DNA of 6,169 bases, from positions 1 through 6,169 of the forward strand of contig CAXMQS010000008.1 of the NCBI GenBank assembly GCA_964195995.1, given 5' to 3'. The notes beneath the pieces are model-generated. The model did no database searches. It worked only from the letters and a program-made list of their open reading frames with translations, and had not been told where the DNA came from. Below are positions 1 through 5,572 of this stretch, one piece after another. The translations under genes were made by a program, and so were the position numbers. Numbering within the stretch: position 1 is the first letter of the stretch; the number at the start of each line of letters is the position of its first letter. Origin of the DNA: CAXMQS01 sp964195995 (GTDB taxonomy: Bacteria > Actinomycetota > Acidimicrobiia > Spongiisociales > JAOTWH01).

Positions 1-1043
1 CCTTCTCCATCGATATCGACCACTCCCCTGTGTACGAGCTGCTGCTGCGCCTCTTCGTCCTTGGCGACGATGATTGCCTGGAGTTCGAGATGGGTGACCA
101 GCTTTCCACGGTCTTCGCGGAACGTGCCTCGGCAACGCTGAAAAAGGATGTCAAGGCTCTCGGCAACGCCGGGGAACTCTGGATCGGCCTTATCCCATTC
201 GCCCACGAGGTCGGCTCCCCCACCGTCGAAGGCTTCATCGGTCGGCTCACGGACATGAGCGCCGTTGAGCTGCGGGCCCTGCTGCTGAATTGCCCTTGGG
301 CCGACAAGAAGAACCAGCCAGATGTCGCCACCGTCGATGCTGCTGCCGCCGGCGACATGAACGCCGTCAAGGAGCTCAGCGAGACCGTCTTTGCCAAGGA
401 CAAGCACGAGGGGCTTCGCAACCTCTTGACGATGGACCCAGAGCGCACCAAGAGCACTGTTATCGAGGTGCTCCATCGCTACGCCAAAGAGGTCTTCACC
501 GAGGCCGAAGAGCTGGCGCCGCTGCTGGCCAAGGACGCCCAGGAAAAGGCCGCCCTCGTCGCCAAGCTTCCGGCCGACCAGGCCATCGAGATCGCCACCA
601 ACGGCATCACGGTGGACATCGGCGCCGACACCTCGGGTGTGGTGCTGATACCGGCCTTTAGCGCTCGGCCGTGGGTCATCATCACCGAAACGGGATCGAC
701 CAAGATCTTCTGTTACGGAGCGTCTGTTGACATCGAAGAAGACCCGGACGCTCCCCCGGCCTGGGCCGTCAAGTTCTACAAGGCCCTCGGCGACGAGCGC
801 CGGCTGCGCATCCTCGGTGTGTTGCGCGAGGGCCCTTCAAGTCTCAGCGAGCTGGCGCAACGGCTCGAGCTGTCCAAGTCAACGATCCACCACCACATGG
901 GGATGTTGCGGGCCGCCGGACTGGTCCGAGTCACCCTCGGCAAGGAAAAGGACTACAGCCTGCGAACCGACGCGGTGCCACAGGCGGGGCAACTGCTGGA
1001 GGCCTACCTCACACCCGCCACGATCTCAGGAGGAACCAAGTGA
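1..1043 (+). CDS. ArsR-type winged-helix transcriptional regulator with long N-terminal domain (5' end outside window)
   Basis: Probable DNA-binding regulator. The frame is open from base 3 with no stop, and the residues before the internal GTG at 30 (FSIDIDHSPVYELLLRLF) read as normal protein, so the true start lies left of the window and the GTG is an internal Val codon. Counting from that GTG (337 residues), residues 1-235 form a mostly helical N-terminal region of unknown function and residues about 245-312 form a winged helix-turn-helix: FYKALGDERRLRILGVL, then SELAQRLELSKSTIHHHMGM, then the wing GLVRVTLGKEKDYSLR. This matches the ArsR/SmtB fold. The Cys-rich metal site of classical ArsR members is absent from the HTH, and only three Cys (16, 88, 228) occur in the visible part, so metal sensing is unlikely. 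Long ArsR-like proteins of this layout are common in Actinobacteria, with unknown ligands. Its stop overlaps the start of the next gene, so the two are probably co-translated. The family call is firm; the target genes are unknown. Confidence 0.88.
   Translation, partial: FSIDIDHSPVYELLLRLFVLGDDDCLEFEMGDQLSTVFAERASATLKKDVKALGNAGELWIGLIPFAHEVGSPTVEGFIGRLTDMSAVELRALLLNCPWADKKNQPDVATVDAAAAGDMNAVKELSETVFAKDKHEGLRNLLTMDPERTKSTVIEVLHRYAKEVFTEAEELAPLLAKDAQEKAALVAKLPADQAIEIATNGITVDIGADTSGVVLIPAFSARPWVIITETGSTKIFCYGASVDIEEDPDAPPAWAVKFYKALGDERRLRILGVLREGPSSLSELAQRLELSKSTIHHHMGMLRAAGLVRVTLGKEKDYSLRTDAVPQAGQLLEAYLTPATISGGTK
1028..1033 (+). promoter_or_regulatory. Strong Shine-Dalgarno site for the coupled small gene
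   Basis: AGGAGG lies inside the last codons of the upstream regulator gene, six bases before the GTG at 1040. Its near-perfect match to the 16S rRNA tail and its spacing are the main reasons to believe that the short downstream gene is translated. Confidence 0.85.
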
Positions 1044-1225
1044 TTACCAACAACGAACTAGCTAAAGCACTGAACGACGACCGAGACCGCTGGTTGGCCG
1101 ACCGCCATCGCAGTGCGGCCGCCTACACAGAGACCACCGAGATGCGCCGGACCGTCGGCCGGTGGCTCGAGCACCTCGGTCGCAGACTCCAGGGCCCGCC
1201 CCGGCCCAGCAGATCCTCCGCCTAA
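1040..1225 (+). CDS. Small hypothetical protein (61 aa), translationally coupled to the ArsR-type regulator
   Basis: I do not recognise this protein. It starts with GTG inside the 4-base overlap GTGA with the regulator's stop codon, a typical coupling arrangement, and has a strong AGGAGG site six bases upstream. The 61 residues are hydrophilic and highly charged, with no membrane segment, signal peptide or Cys. Residues 4-52 are likely helical, with acidic and basic residues mixed (NNELAKALNDDRDRWLADRH, later EMRRTVGRWLEHLGRRLQG). The last ten residues are Pro/Ser/Arg-rich and probably disordered. A strong hairpin 21 bases after the stop closes the unit. Co-translation suggests a role tied to the regulator, for example as partner or regulated product, but that is inference. 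The start and reading frame are well supported; the function is not. Confidence 0.75.
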   Translation: MITNNELAKALNDDRDRWLADRHRSAAAYTETTEMRRTVGRWLEHLGRRLQGPPRPSRSSA

Positions 1226-1245
1226 TCCTCGGCTGGAGCAAAACG

Positions 1246-1271
1246 AAACGGCGCCCCTCGGGGCGCCGTTT
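1246..1271 (+). terminator. Intrinsic terminator hairpin after the regulator/small-protein unit
   Basis: A perfect 12-bp inverted repeat (AAACGGCGCCCC and its complement) around a two-base centre TC, effectively a CTCG tetraloop closed by 11 pairs. It begins 21 bases after the stop of the small gene. The right arm ends in TTT followed by C, so the U-tract is short. The A-run on the left arm means the hairpin could also act on the opposite strand, but the convergent lipoprotein gene ends more than 200 bases away, with a repeat between. Confidence 0.85.
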
Positions 1272-1277
1272 CGCGTG

Positions 1278-1303
1278 TCGGTACCTCCTATGGGAGGGGA
1301 ATG
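1278..1303. repeat. Degenerate right-end fragment of the intergenic inverted-repeat family
   Basis: The stretch TCGGTACCTCCTATGGGAGG followed by GGAA resembles the conserved right end of the full repeat units (CCGGTACTCCCCCCTATGGG and onward), with shortened C and G runs. CCTCC and GGAGG still pair around TATG-type bases. It sits between the terminator and the full copy at 1307-1440 and looks like a decayed or truncated unit. Confidence 0.5.
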
Positions 1304-1306
1304 TGG

Positions 1307-1440
1307 GATTCCTCCCCTCTAGGTGGAGGTGCCGGAGGGCCCGCAGGGCGTGGAGGCGGAGGGGGCTTCCCAAGATGCGGTCGCCCGGGGAAGCCCCCCT
1401 CCCCGGCTTCGCCGGTTCTCCCCCCTATGGGGGGAGAAAC
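1307..1440. repeat. Intergenic inverted-repeat element, copy A (about 134 bp)
   Basis: This full-length copy lies between the convergent small gene and lipoprotein gene. From left to right it has a degenerate left terminus (GATTC for GTTTC), a stem CCTCCCCTCTAGGTGGAGG with one mismatch, a divergent inner arm, GGAGGGGGCTTCC pairing with GGAAGCCCCCCTCC across a 20-base loop, the small hairpin CCGGC-TTC-GCCGG, and the right stem TTCTCCCCCC-TAT-GGGGGGAGAA ending in GAAAC. The right-end block is identical to that of the three copies at 5155-5555. The left arm differs most, so this is likely the oldest copy here. No open frame in it looks like a gene. Confidence 0.85.
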
Positions 1441-1461
1441 CTCAAGCCCTGCGGACGCTCA

Positions 1462-1495
1462 AGGTGCCCGAGGTGCTCGGAGGCGGAGGGGGCGC
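1462..1495. repeat. Degenerate left-arm fragment of the repeat family
   Basis: GGTGCCCGAGGTGCTCGGAG followed by GCGGAGGGGGC resembles the left arm of the full units (GGTGGCCGAG, then TCGGAGGGGGC). It contains a hairpin CCGAG-GTG-CTCGG at 1468-1480. It lies just past the lipoprotein stop codon and could also serve as a weak transcription stop for that minus-strand gene, although no T-run follows. Confidence 0.4.
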
Positions 1496-1499
1496 TGCC

Positions 1500-2039
1500 C
1501 TACCCAGTTGTGAGTGAGTCGACCATCAGCACGCCGTCGGCGATTTCGCCGAAGAAGAGCATGTAGTTGTCGCTCCAGGTGATCCCTTGGTTCTCGTGCA
1601 CGTTCTCGTCGTTGGCAGTGCTCGCTGGATCGAAGTTGCCCAGCGGGAGTGATGCCCCACCGCACTGCGGGGGGAACGACTCTGCCAGCACCTCGCACAG
1701 GCGAAATCCCTGGTCGTCACCGAACAGGAAGCCACTTACCGCAAGGGTGCCGGTGGCGTCGGCGGCAATGGCTTCGGGAACGGTCAAACCGCCGTCGACC
1801 ACAAATCCAGTCACTGCATCTCCTCCATCCGAGGTCAGCGGGGCGTCGTCTGGCGGCACCACGATGTCAGTGTCAACACCACAGTCTGGTTCGTCTTGAG
1901 GGCACAGGCCGGCGACAACGGGGGTGTCGTCGGTTCCGGCCCCTGGGGCGTCGGAATTCGCCTGGGGATCAGAGTCGCCGCAGGCCGCAGCGATTATCGC
2001 TAGAGCCAGAAAGAGCATTGCAAGACTTCGTTTCATCAT
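1500..2039 (-). CDS. Secreted lipoprotein of unknown function (179 aa)
   Basis: Residues 1-19 form a type II signal peptide: MMKR, a hydrophobic core LAMLFLALAII, then AAA before Cys20, the predicted lipidated residue, so the mature protein should be anchored on the outer face of the cell membrane. Residues 21-75 are an acidic Gly/Asp/Pro-rich linker with C46 and C53. Residues about 76-177 form a compact, probably beta-rich domain: GTLAVSGFLF, then RLCEVLAESFPPQCGG (C115, C126), then GITWSDNYMLFFGEIADGVL. The four extracytoplasmic Cys could form two disulfides. The strand pattern suggests a small OB-like barrel, but that is inference and I know no named function. Two ATG codons are adjacent; the first (2037-2039) fits the GGAGG site seven bases upstream, with a good promoter behind it. 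The gene is probably monocistronic. The lipoprotein call is firm; its role is unknown. Confidence 0.88.
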   Translation of the reverse strand: MMKRSLAMLFLALAIIAAACGDSDPQANSDAPGAGTDDTPVVAGLCPQDEPDCGVDTDIVVPPDDAPLTSDGGDAVTGFVVDGGLTVPEAIAADATGTLAVSGFLFGDDQGFRLCEVLAESFPPQCGGASLPLGNFDPASTANDENVHENQGITWSDNYMLFFGEIADGVLMVDSLTTG

Positions 2040-2046
2040 GAGGTTT

Positions 2047-2051
2047 CCTCC
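2047..2051 (-). promoter_or_regulatory. Ribosome binding site of the lipoprotein gene
   Basis: Minus-strand GGAGG (within GGGGAGGAAACCTC) lies seven bases before the first of two adjacent ATG codons and so favours that one. A short hairpin TGGGC-CGATCA-GCCCA (2055-2070) lies immediately upstream, near the expected 5' end of the transcript. Confidence 0.7.
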
Positions 2052-2075
2052 CCTTGGGCTGATCGGCCCAGGTTC

Positions 2076-2103
2076 ATTATCGGTATCCCCCTTCTGACGT
2101 CAA
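2076..2103 (-). promoter_or_regulatory. Predicted housekeeping-sigma promoter of the lipoprotein gene
   Basis: On the minus strand, TTGACG (2098-2103; 5 of 6 match to TTGACA) is followed after a 16-base spacer by GATAAT (2076-2081; 5 of 6 match to TATAAT). The predicted start near 2069 gives a leader of about 30 bases that carries the GGAGG site. The -35 box overlaps the palindrome GACGTC. This is the clearest promoter in the window. Confidence 0.7.
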
Positions 2104-2210
2104 GTACCAACCCAAAGGTTCCGGTATTCCTGGACCCTCCTTGTGACGATCGCCATCACCCGTAGTTCGACCCCCTGTTGTGTGCTGCCTTCGGCGGACT
2201 CGGTCTCCTT

Positions 2211-2230
2211 ACCGGCCTCTTCGGGCCGGT
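2211..2230 (-). terminator. Candidate transcription-stop hairpin downstream of ppdK
   Basis: ACCGGCC and GGCCGGT form a 7-bp GC-rich stem around a 6-base loop, 39 bases past the ppdK stop on the minus strand. It is followed by AAGGAG rather than a T-run, so it may be a weak or L-shaped terminator. The rest of 2104-2268 shows no gene or RNA I can support. Confidence 0.45.
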
Positions 2231-2268
2231 GGTCGCCTCGGCCAACTCTCCCTGGGGGTCAGCTAGGC

Positions 2269-5046
2269 CTACGACAACAGCGCGGCATGCTGATCCAGCG
2301 CCTCCGGGGTCGCGGCGCAATGCTCACCGCTCGATGAGCCCGGCTCACCAGCCCTCACCGCGGCCTGGGCAGCGGCGAGGCGGGCGATCGGCACCCGGAA
2401 CGGCGAGCACGACACGTAGTCCAGGCCGAGGTCGTGGCACAGGGCTATGGAGGCAGGATCGCCGCCGTGCTCCCCGCAGATCCCGACCTCGAGACCAGGA
2501 CGGGCCGCCCTGCCGGCGTCGGTGGCCATTCGCATCAACTGGCCGACTCCGTCGCAGTCGAGGGTCGCGAACGGGTTCTCGTCGAGGATCCCCTCCTGGA
2601 GATACTGAACGAGGAACCCCGACTCGGCGTCGTCGCGGCTGATGCCATAGGTGGTCTGCGTCAGGTCGTTGGTGCCGAACGAGAAGAACTCCGCGTACTC
2701 GGCGATCTCGGTCGCAGTGAGAGCCGCCCGAGGTATCTCGATCATGGTGCCGAAGAGGTAATCGATCTCGACCCCACGCTCCTCCATGACCAGGCGGGCT
2801 TCCGCTTCGAGGACCTCACGCTGTCGCTTCAACTCGTTGACGTGGCTGGTGAGCGGGATCATCACCTCGGGATGCACGTCGACGCCACGGCTCGCCATGT
2901 CGCAGGCTGCCTCGAAGATGGCTCGAACCTGCATACGAGTGAGGTCAGGGAGCATGATGCCGAGCCGCACCCCGCGGGTGCCGAGCATCGGATTGGACTC
3001 GTGCAGGGCCTCAACCCTGGCCAGCATGTGCTCCTCTTCCTCGACCTTCGCCAACAGGTCGTCGATCTCGCCAAGAGTCGTCGCCTTGGTGAGGAGGAAC
3101 TTGTGCTCCGCCAGCAGCCGCGTCAGATCGTTGCGGGCAGGCAGGAACTCGTGAAGGGGCGGGTCGATCAACCGAATGATCACCGGCAGTCCATCCATGG
3201 CGCGGAACAGCCCGGCGAAGTCCGCTCGCTGCAACGGAAGCAGAACTTCGAGAGCCTCTCGCCGCTCCGAGGTTGTTTCGGCCATGATCATCTGTTGGAC
3301 GAAGGGCAGACGCTCGGCCTCGAAGAACATGTGCTCGGTTCGAGTGAGGCCGATGCCCTGGGCCCCATACGACCTGGCGCGCTCGGCGTCTGCTGGGTAA
3401 TCGGCGTTGGCGCGCACGTCGAGCGTGCGCAAGTCGTCTGCCCAGGTGAGCAGTTGCATGAGCCATTGATCTTCGATGTTGGGTACCACCGTCGCCAGCT
3501 GCTCGAGGTAGACATCGCCGGTCGTGCCGTCGATCGAGATCCAGCTGCCCTCTGTCACCTCTCGGTCGCCGACCGTCATGACCCTGGCCACCAGATCGAT
3601 CTCCAGCTCCGCAACGCCGACAACTGCCGGCTTGCCGAACTGGCGAGCCACGAGTGCGGCATGGCTGGTGCGCCCGCCTCTCGAGGTGAGGATCCCTTCG
3701 GCGGCCAGCATGCCGTGGACGTCGTCCGGCTTGGTCTCTGGGCGGACCATGATGACCTGGCGGCCATCCTCCTTGGCCCAACGCTCCGCCAGATCCGCGT
3801 CGAAGGCGACGACGCCGACGGCGGCACCCGGTGACACGTTGAGTCCCGAGGCGAGCAGCACCGCGTCTGCTCGCGCTTCCTCGTCGAACTGCGGGTGGAG
3901 GAAGAAGTCAACTTGATCGGGCGTGACCCGCATCACGGCGTCCTGCTCCGAGATGAAGCCCTCGGCCACCAGGTCGACCGCAATGCGCACGGCTGCCTGA
4001 GCGGTCCGCTTGCCGGAGCGGGTCTGGAGGATCCACAGCTTGCCATGCTCGATCGTGAACTCCATGTCCTGCATTTCGCCGTAGTGGCGCTCGAGGCGCT
4101 TGGCGATGTCTTTGAACTCGGCGTAGGCGGCCGGCATCTCGACGGCAAGGGCCTCGATGGGATTGGTCGCCCTTATGCCTGCAACCACGTCCTCGCCCTG
4201 GGCGTTGGTGAGGTAATCGCCCTCGATGCTGTCCTCGCCGGTGGTGGCATTGCGAGACATGGCGACCCCGGTGCCGGAGTCGTTCCCCGTGTTGCCAAAC
4301 ACCATCGTTTGGATGGTGACTGCCGTGCCCAGGTCGTGGGCGATGCCGGCGGCATTGCGATAGTCCTGAGCCCGCTTCCCGTTCCAGGAATCGAAGACCG
4401 CCTTGGTGGCAAGTCGGAGCTGCTCGAAGGGGTCGTCGGGGAAACGCGGGGCGATGTTGCGGAACTCAGTCACGATCTGACGCAGGTGTTCAACCGGCAG
4501 CTCGGGGTCGGTCTCGACACCAGCATCGGCGCGGTGACGCTCCAGAACGTGCTCGAAGAGCTCGTCGCGGAGCCCTAGCACCACTGAACCGAACATCTGG
4601 ATGAGCCGCCGGTACGAGTCGTAGACGAAGTGCTCGTCACCGGTGACCTTGGTGAAACCTGCTGCTACCTCATCGTTGAGTCCGATGTTGAGAACGGTGT
4701 CCATCATGCCGGGCATCGAGAACTTGGCGCCAGAACGACATGACAACAGCAACGGGTTGGAGGCTTCTCCGAAGCGTTTGCCCGTGTCTTGCTCGACGGT
4801 GTGCAGAGCCTCGACCACCTGGTCCCAGGTGCCATCGGGGAGCAGGCCTCCCCCGTCGAGGTAGGCGTTGCAGGCACCAGTCGTGACGGTGAACCCGGGC
4901 GGCACGGGAACGCCGAGACGCGTCATCTCGCCGAGATTGGCACCCTTGCCACCCAGCAGACCCCGCACATCTTCCCAGTCCCCTCCGACCGAGTCTTCGG
5001 CGAGGTCTACCTGATCGAAGCGATACACCCATTTCGTGGACGTCAT
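2269..5046 (-). CDS. ppdK: Pyruvate, phosphate dikinase (EC 2.7.9.1), complete, 925 aa
   Basis: Cytoplasmic enzyme interconverting pyruvate + ATP + phosphate with phosphoenolpyruvate + AMP + pyrophosphate, via a phosphohistidine. The ATP-grasp-like N-terminal domain (about 1-350) shows GGKGANLGEM (32-41), the SCRSGAKFSMPGMMDT block (102-117) and GNTGNDSGTG (251-260). The swivelling phospho-His domain (about 400-520) carries GGRTSHAA (457-464), with catalytic His462 and Thr460 at the site phosphorylated by regulatory proteins in other PPDKs. The C-terminal barrel (about 535-900) has GLTRTEHMFF (R569), IIRLIDPPLHEFLP (R625), IEIPRAA (E770), SFGTNDLTQTTYG and GICGEHGGDP with catalytic Cys857. 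The frame is open a further 56 codons upstream, but those run through a repeat and do not resemble the family. ATG 5044-5046 has GGGGAG five bases upstream and starts the family-like MTSTKWVYRF. Length is slightly above the usual 870-900 because of an acidic N-terminal insert (about 12-28) and a 25-residue tail. Confidence 0.97.
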   Translation of the reverse strand: MTSTKWVYRFDQVDLAEDSVGGDWEDVRGLLGGKGANLGEMTRLGVPVPPGFTVTTGACNAYLDGGGLLPDGTWDQVVEALHTVEQDTGKRFGEASNPLLLSCRSGAKFSMPGMMDTVLNIGLNDEVAAGFTKVTGDEHFVYDSYRRLIQMFGSVVLGLRDELFEHVLERHRADAGVETDPELPVEHLRQIVTEFRNIAPRFPDDPFEQLRLATKAVFDSWNGKRAQDYRNAAGIAHDLGTAVTIQTMVFGNTGNDSGTGVAMSRNATTGEDSIEGDYLTNAQGEDVVAGIRATNPIEALAVEMPAAYAEFKDIAKRLERHYGEMQDMEFTIEHGKLWILQTRSGKRTAQAAVRIAVDLVAEGFISEQDAVMRVTPDQVDFFLHPQFDEEARADAVLLASGLNVSPGAAVGVVAFDADLAERWAKEDGRQVIMVRPETKPDDVHGMLAAEGILTSRGGRTSHAALVARQFGKPAVVGVAELEIDLVARVMTVGDREVTEGSWISIDGTTGDVYLEQLATVVPNIEDQWLMQLLTWADDLRTLDVRANADYPADAERARSYGAQGIGLTRTEHMFFEAERLPFVQQMIMAETTSERREALEVLLPLQRADFAGLFRAMDGLPVIIRLIDPPLHEFLPARNDLTRLLAEHKFLLTKATTLGEIDDLLAKVEEEEHMLARVEALHESNPMLGTRGVRLGIMLPDLTRMQVRAIFEAACDMASRGVDVHPEVMIPLTSHVNELKRQREVLEAEARLVMEERGVEIDYLFGTMIEIPRAALTATEIAEYAEFFSFGTNDLTQTTYGISRDDAESGFLVQYLQEGILDENPFATLDCDGVGQLMRMATDAGRAARPGLEVGICGEHGGDPASIALCHDLGLDYVSCSPFRVPIARLAAAQAAVRAGEPGSSSGEHCAATPEALDQHAALLS

Positions 5047-5051
5047 GAAAT

Positions 5052-5057
5052 CTCCCC
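5052..5057 (-). promoter_or_regulatory. Ribosome binding site fixing the ppdK start
   Basis: Minus-strand GGGGAG lies five bases before the ATG at 5044-5046. It supports this start over the far-upstream ATG at 5212-5214, which would translate repeat sequence. No convincing -35/-10 pair was found between here and the repeats; AATACT (5068-5073 region, minus strand) could be a -10 but lacks a good -35. Confidence 0.7.
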
Positions 5058-5062
5058 GTAGA

Positions 5063-5076
5063 GCGAAGTATTTCGC
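5063..5076. promoter_or_regulatory. Inverted repeat in the ppdK leader, possible operator or leader hairpin
   Basis: GCGAA-GTAT-TTCGC is a perfect 5-bp inverted repeat around four bases, six bases upstream of the ppdK ribosome binding site. It could be a regulator binding site or a small RNA hairpin. The arms are short, so chance is possible. Confidence 0.3.
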
Positions 5077-5130
5077 GTCATTGTGTGGTCTATGGACACG
5101 GACCCGTAGGGCCGTTAGACCCCCCCACCC

Positions 5131-5150
5131 CACCGCCGGCGTGGGCGGTG
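5131..5150. repeat. Short GC hairpin beside repeat copy B
   Basis: CACCGCC and GGCGGTG pair perfectly (7 bp) around GGCGTG. It lies directly left of repeat copy B in the ppdK upstream region, where a C-rich run (5120-5130) precedes it. It could be a remnant of another repeat end or an independent stem; its role is unknown. Confidence 0.4.
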
Positions 5151-5154
5151 AGGC

Positions 5155-5279
5155 CCGCTCCCCCTTTGAGGGGCTTGCGAGCGCAGCGAGGTTGGAGGGG
5201 GCTTGCGTTCCCAAAGAGCTGTCGCGCAGAAGCCCCCCTCCCCGGCTACGCCGGTACTCCCCCCTATGGGGGGAGAAAC
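5155..5279. repeat. Intergenic inverted-repeat element, copy B (about 125 bp)
   Basis: The right half is canonical: AAGCCCCCCTCCCC, hairpin CCGGC-TAC-GCCGG, then CTCCCCCC-TAT-GGGGGGAG ending in GAAAC. The left end is degraded (GCTCCCCCTTTGAGGGGC) and has lost the GTTTC terminus, so the left boundary is approximate. The inner arm GCGAGCGCAGCGAGG is shared with copy C, while the central loop (AAAGAGCTGT then GCGCAGAAG) is nearly the same as in copy D. A long open frame continuing upstream from ppdK crosses this copy but is not family-like. Confidence 0.85.
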
Positions 5280-5298
5280 GAGACCGAGTTCGCCACGA

Positions 5299-5424
5299 GT
5301 TTCCTCCCCTCTAGGGGGAGGTGGCCGAGCGCAGCGAGGTCGGAGGGGGCTTGCGAGCGCATGCTCTCGATAGGAAGCCCCCCTCCCCGGCGACGCCGGT
5401 ACTCCCCCCTATGGGGGGAGAAAC
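5299..5424. repeat. Intergenic inverted-repeat element, copy C (126 bp)
   Basis: This copy is complete from GTTTC to GAAAC. Stems in order: CCTCCCCTCTAGGGGGAGG; CCGA with TCGG; GGAGGGGGCTT with AAGCCCCCCTCC across a loop that holds its own GAGC-GCAT-GCTC hairpin; CCGGC-GAC-GCCGG; and CTCCCCCC-TAT-GGGGGGAG. The two halves are themselves related in inverted orientation. It is separated by 19 bases from copy B and by 8 bases from copy D. No flanking direct duplication is evident. Confidence 0.9.
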
Positions 5425-5432
5425 ATGACAAC

Positions 5433-5555
5433 GTTTCCTCCCCCCTAGGGGGAGGTGGCCGAGACGGTCGGAGGGGGCTTCCGCTCGCAAAGAGCTGTTG
5501 CGCAGAAGCCCACCTCCCTGGCTACGCCGGTACTCCCCCCTATGGGGGGAGAAAC
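5433..5555. repeat. Intergenic inverted-repeat element, copy D (123 bp)
   Basis: This copy is complete from GTTTC to GAAAC, with left stem CCTCCCCC-CTA-GGGGGAGG. The inner left hairpin is shortened (CCGA-GACGG-TCGG), lacking the GCGCAGCGAG insert of copies B and C. GGAGGGGGCTTC pairs with GAAGCCCACCTCC with one bulged A, and the small hairpin CTGGC-TAC-GCCGG keeps pairing through a G-T wobble. The right stem is identical to the other copies. It ends 20 bases from the stop codon of the downstream-oriented membrane-protein gene. Confidence 0.9.
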
Positions 5556-5572
5556 GAGTTGGGCGTCAACTC
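5556..5572 (-). terminator. Candidate terminator of the membrane-protein gene
   Basis: On the minus strand GAGTTG-ACGCC-CAACTC is a perfect 6-bp stem starting three bases after the TGA stop, followed by GTTTCTCC. The T-run is short, but the next element read is the very stable right stem of repeat copy D, so the two together may stop transcription before ppdK. Confidence 0.5.

Noticed and set aside
479..703. Minus-strand 74-codon frame inside the regulator gene
   Set aside because: It is a shadow of the plus-strand gene with no start signals.
2178..2268. Plus-strand TTG frame encoding a hydrophobic signal-like start (CAAFGGLGLLTGLFGPVVAS)
   Set aside because: There is no ribosome binding site, the frame runs on antisense through the ppdK 3' end with low-complexity Pro/Arg sequence, and the hydrophobic part coincides with a hairpin.
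2434..4578. Long plus-strand open frames of 466 and 227 codons antisense to ppdK
   Set aside because: They mirror the codon pattern of the conserved PPDK gene in high-GC DNA, lack ribosome binding sites and show no recognisable domain.
5047..5214. N-terminal extension of the ppdK frame to an ATG at 5212-5214 (56 more residues)
   Set aside because: The extra residues come from the repeat and its GC-rich flank, do not resemble PPDK, and the internal ATG at 5044-5046 has a proper ribosome binding site and a family-like beginning.
5155..5555. CRISPR array
   Set aside because: The units are about 125 bp, strongly palindromic, with 8- and 19-base gaps of unequal length; there are no regular repeat-spacer units and no cas genes.
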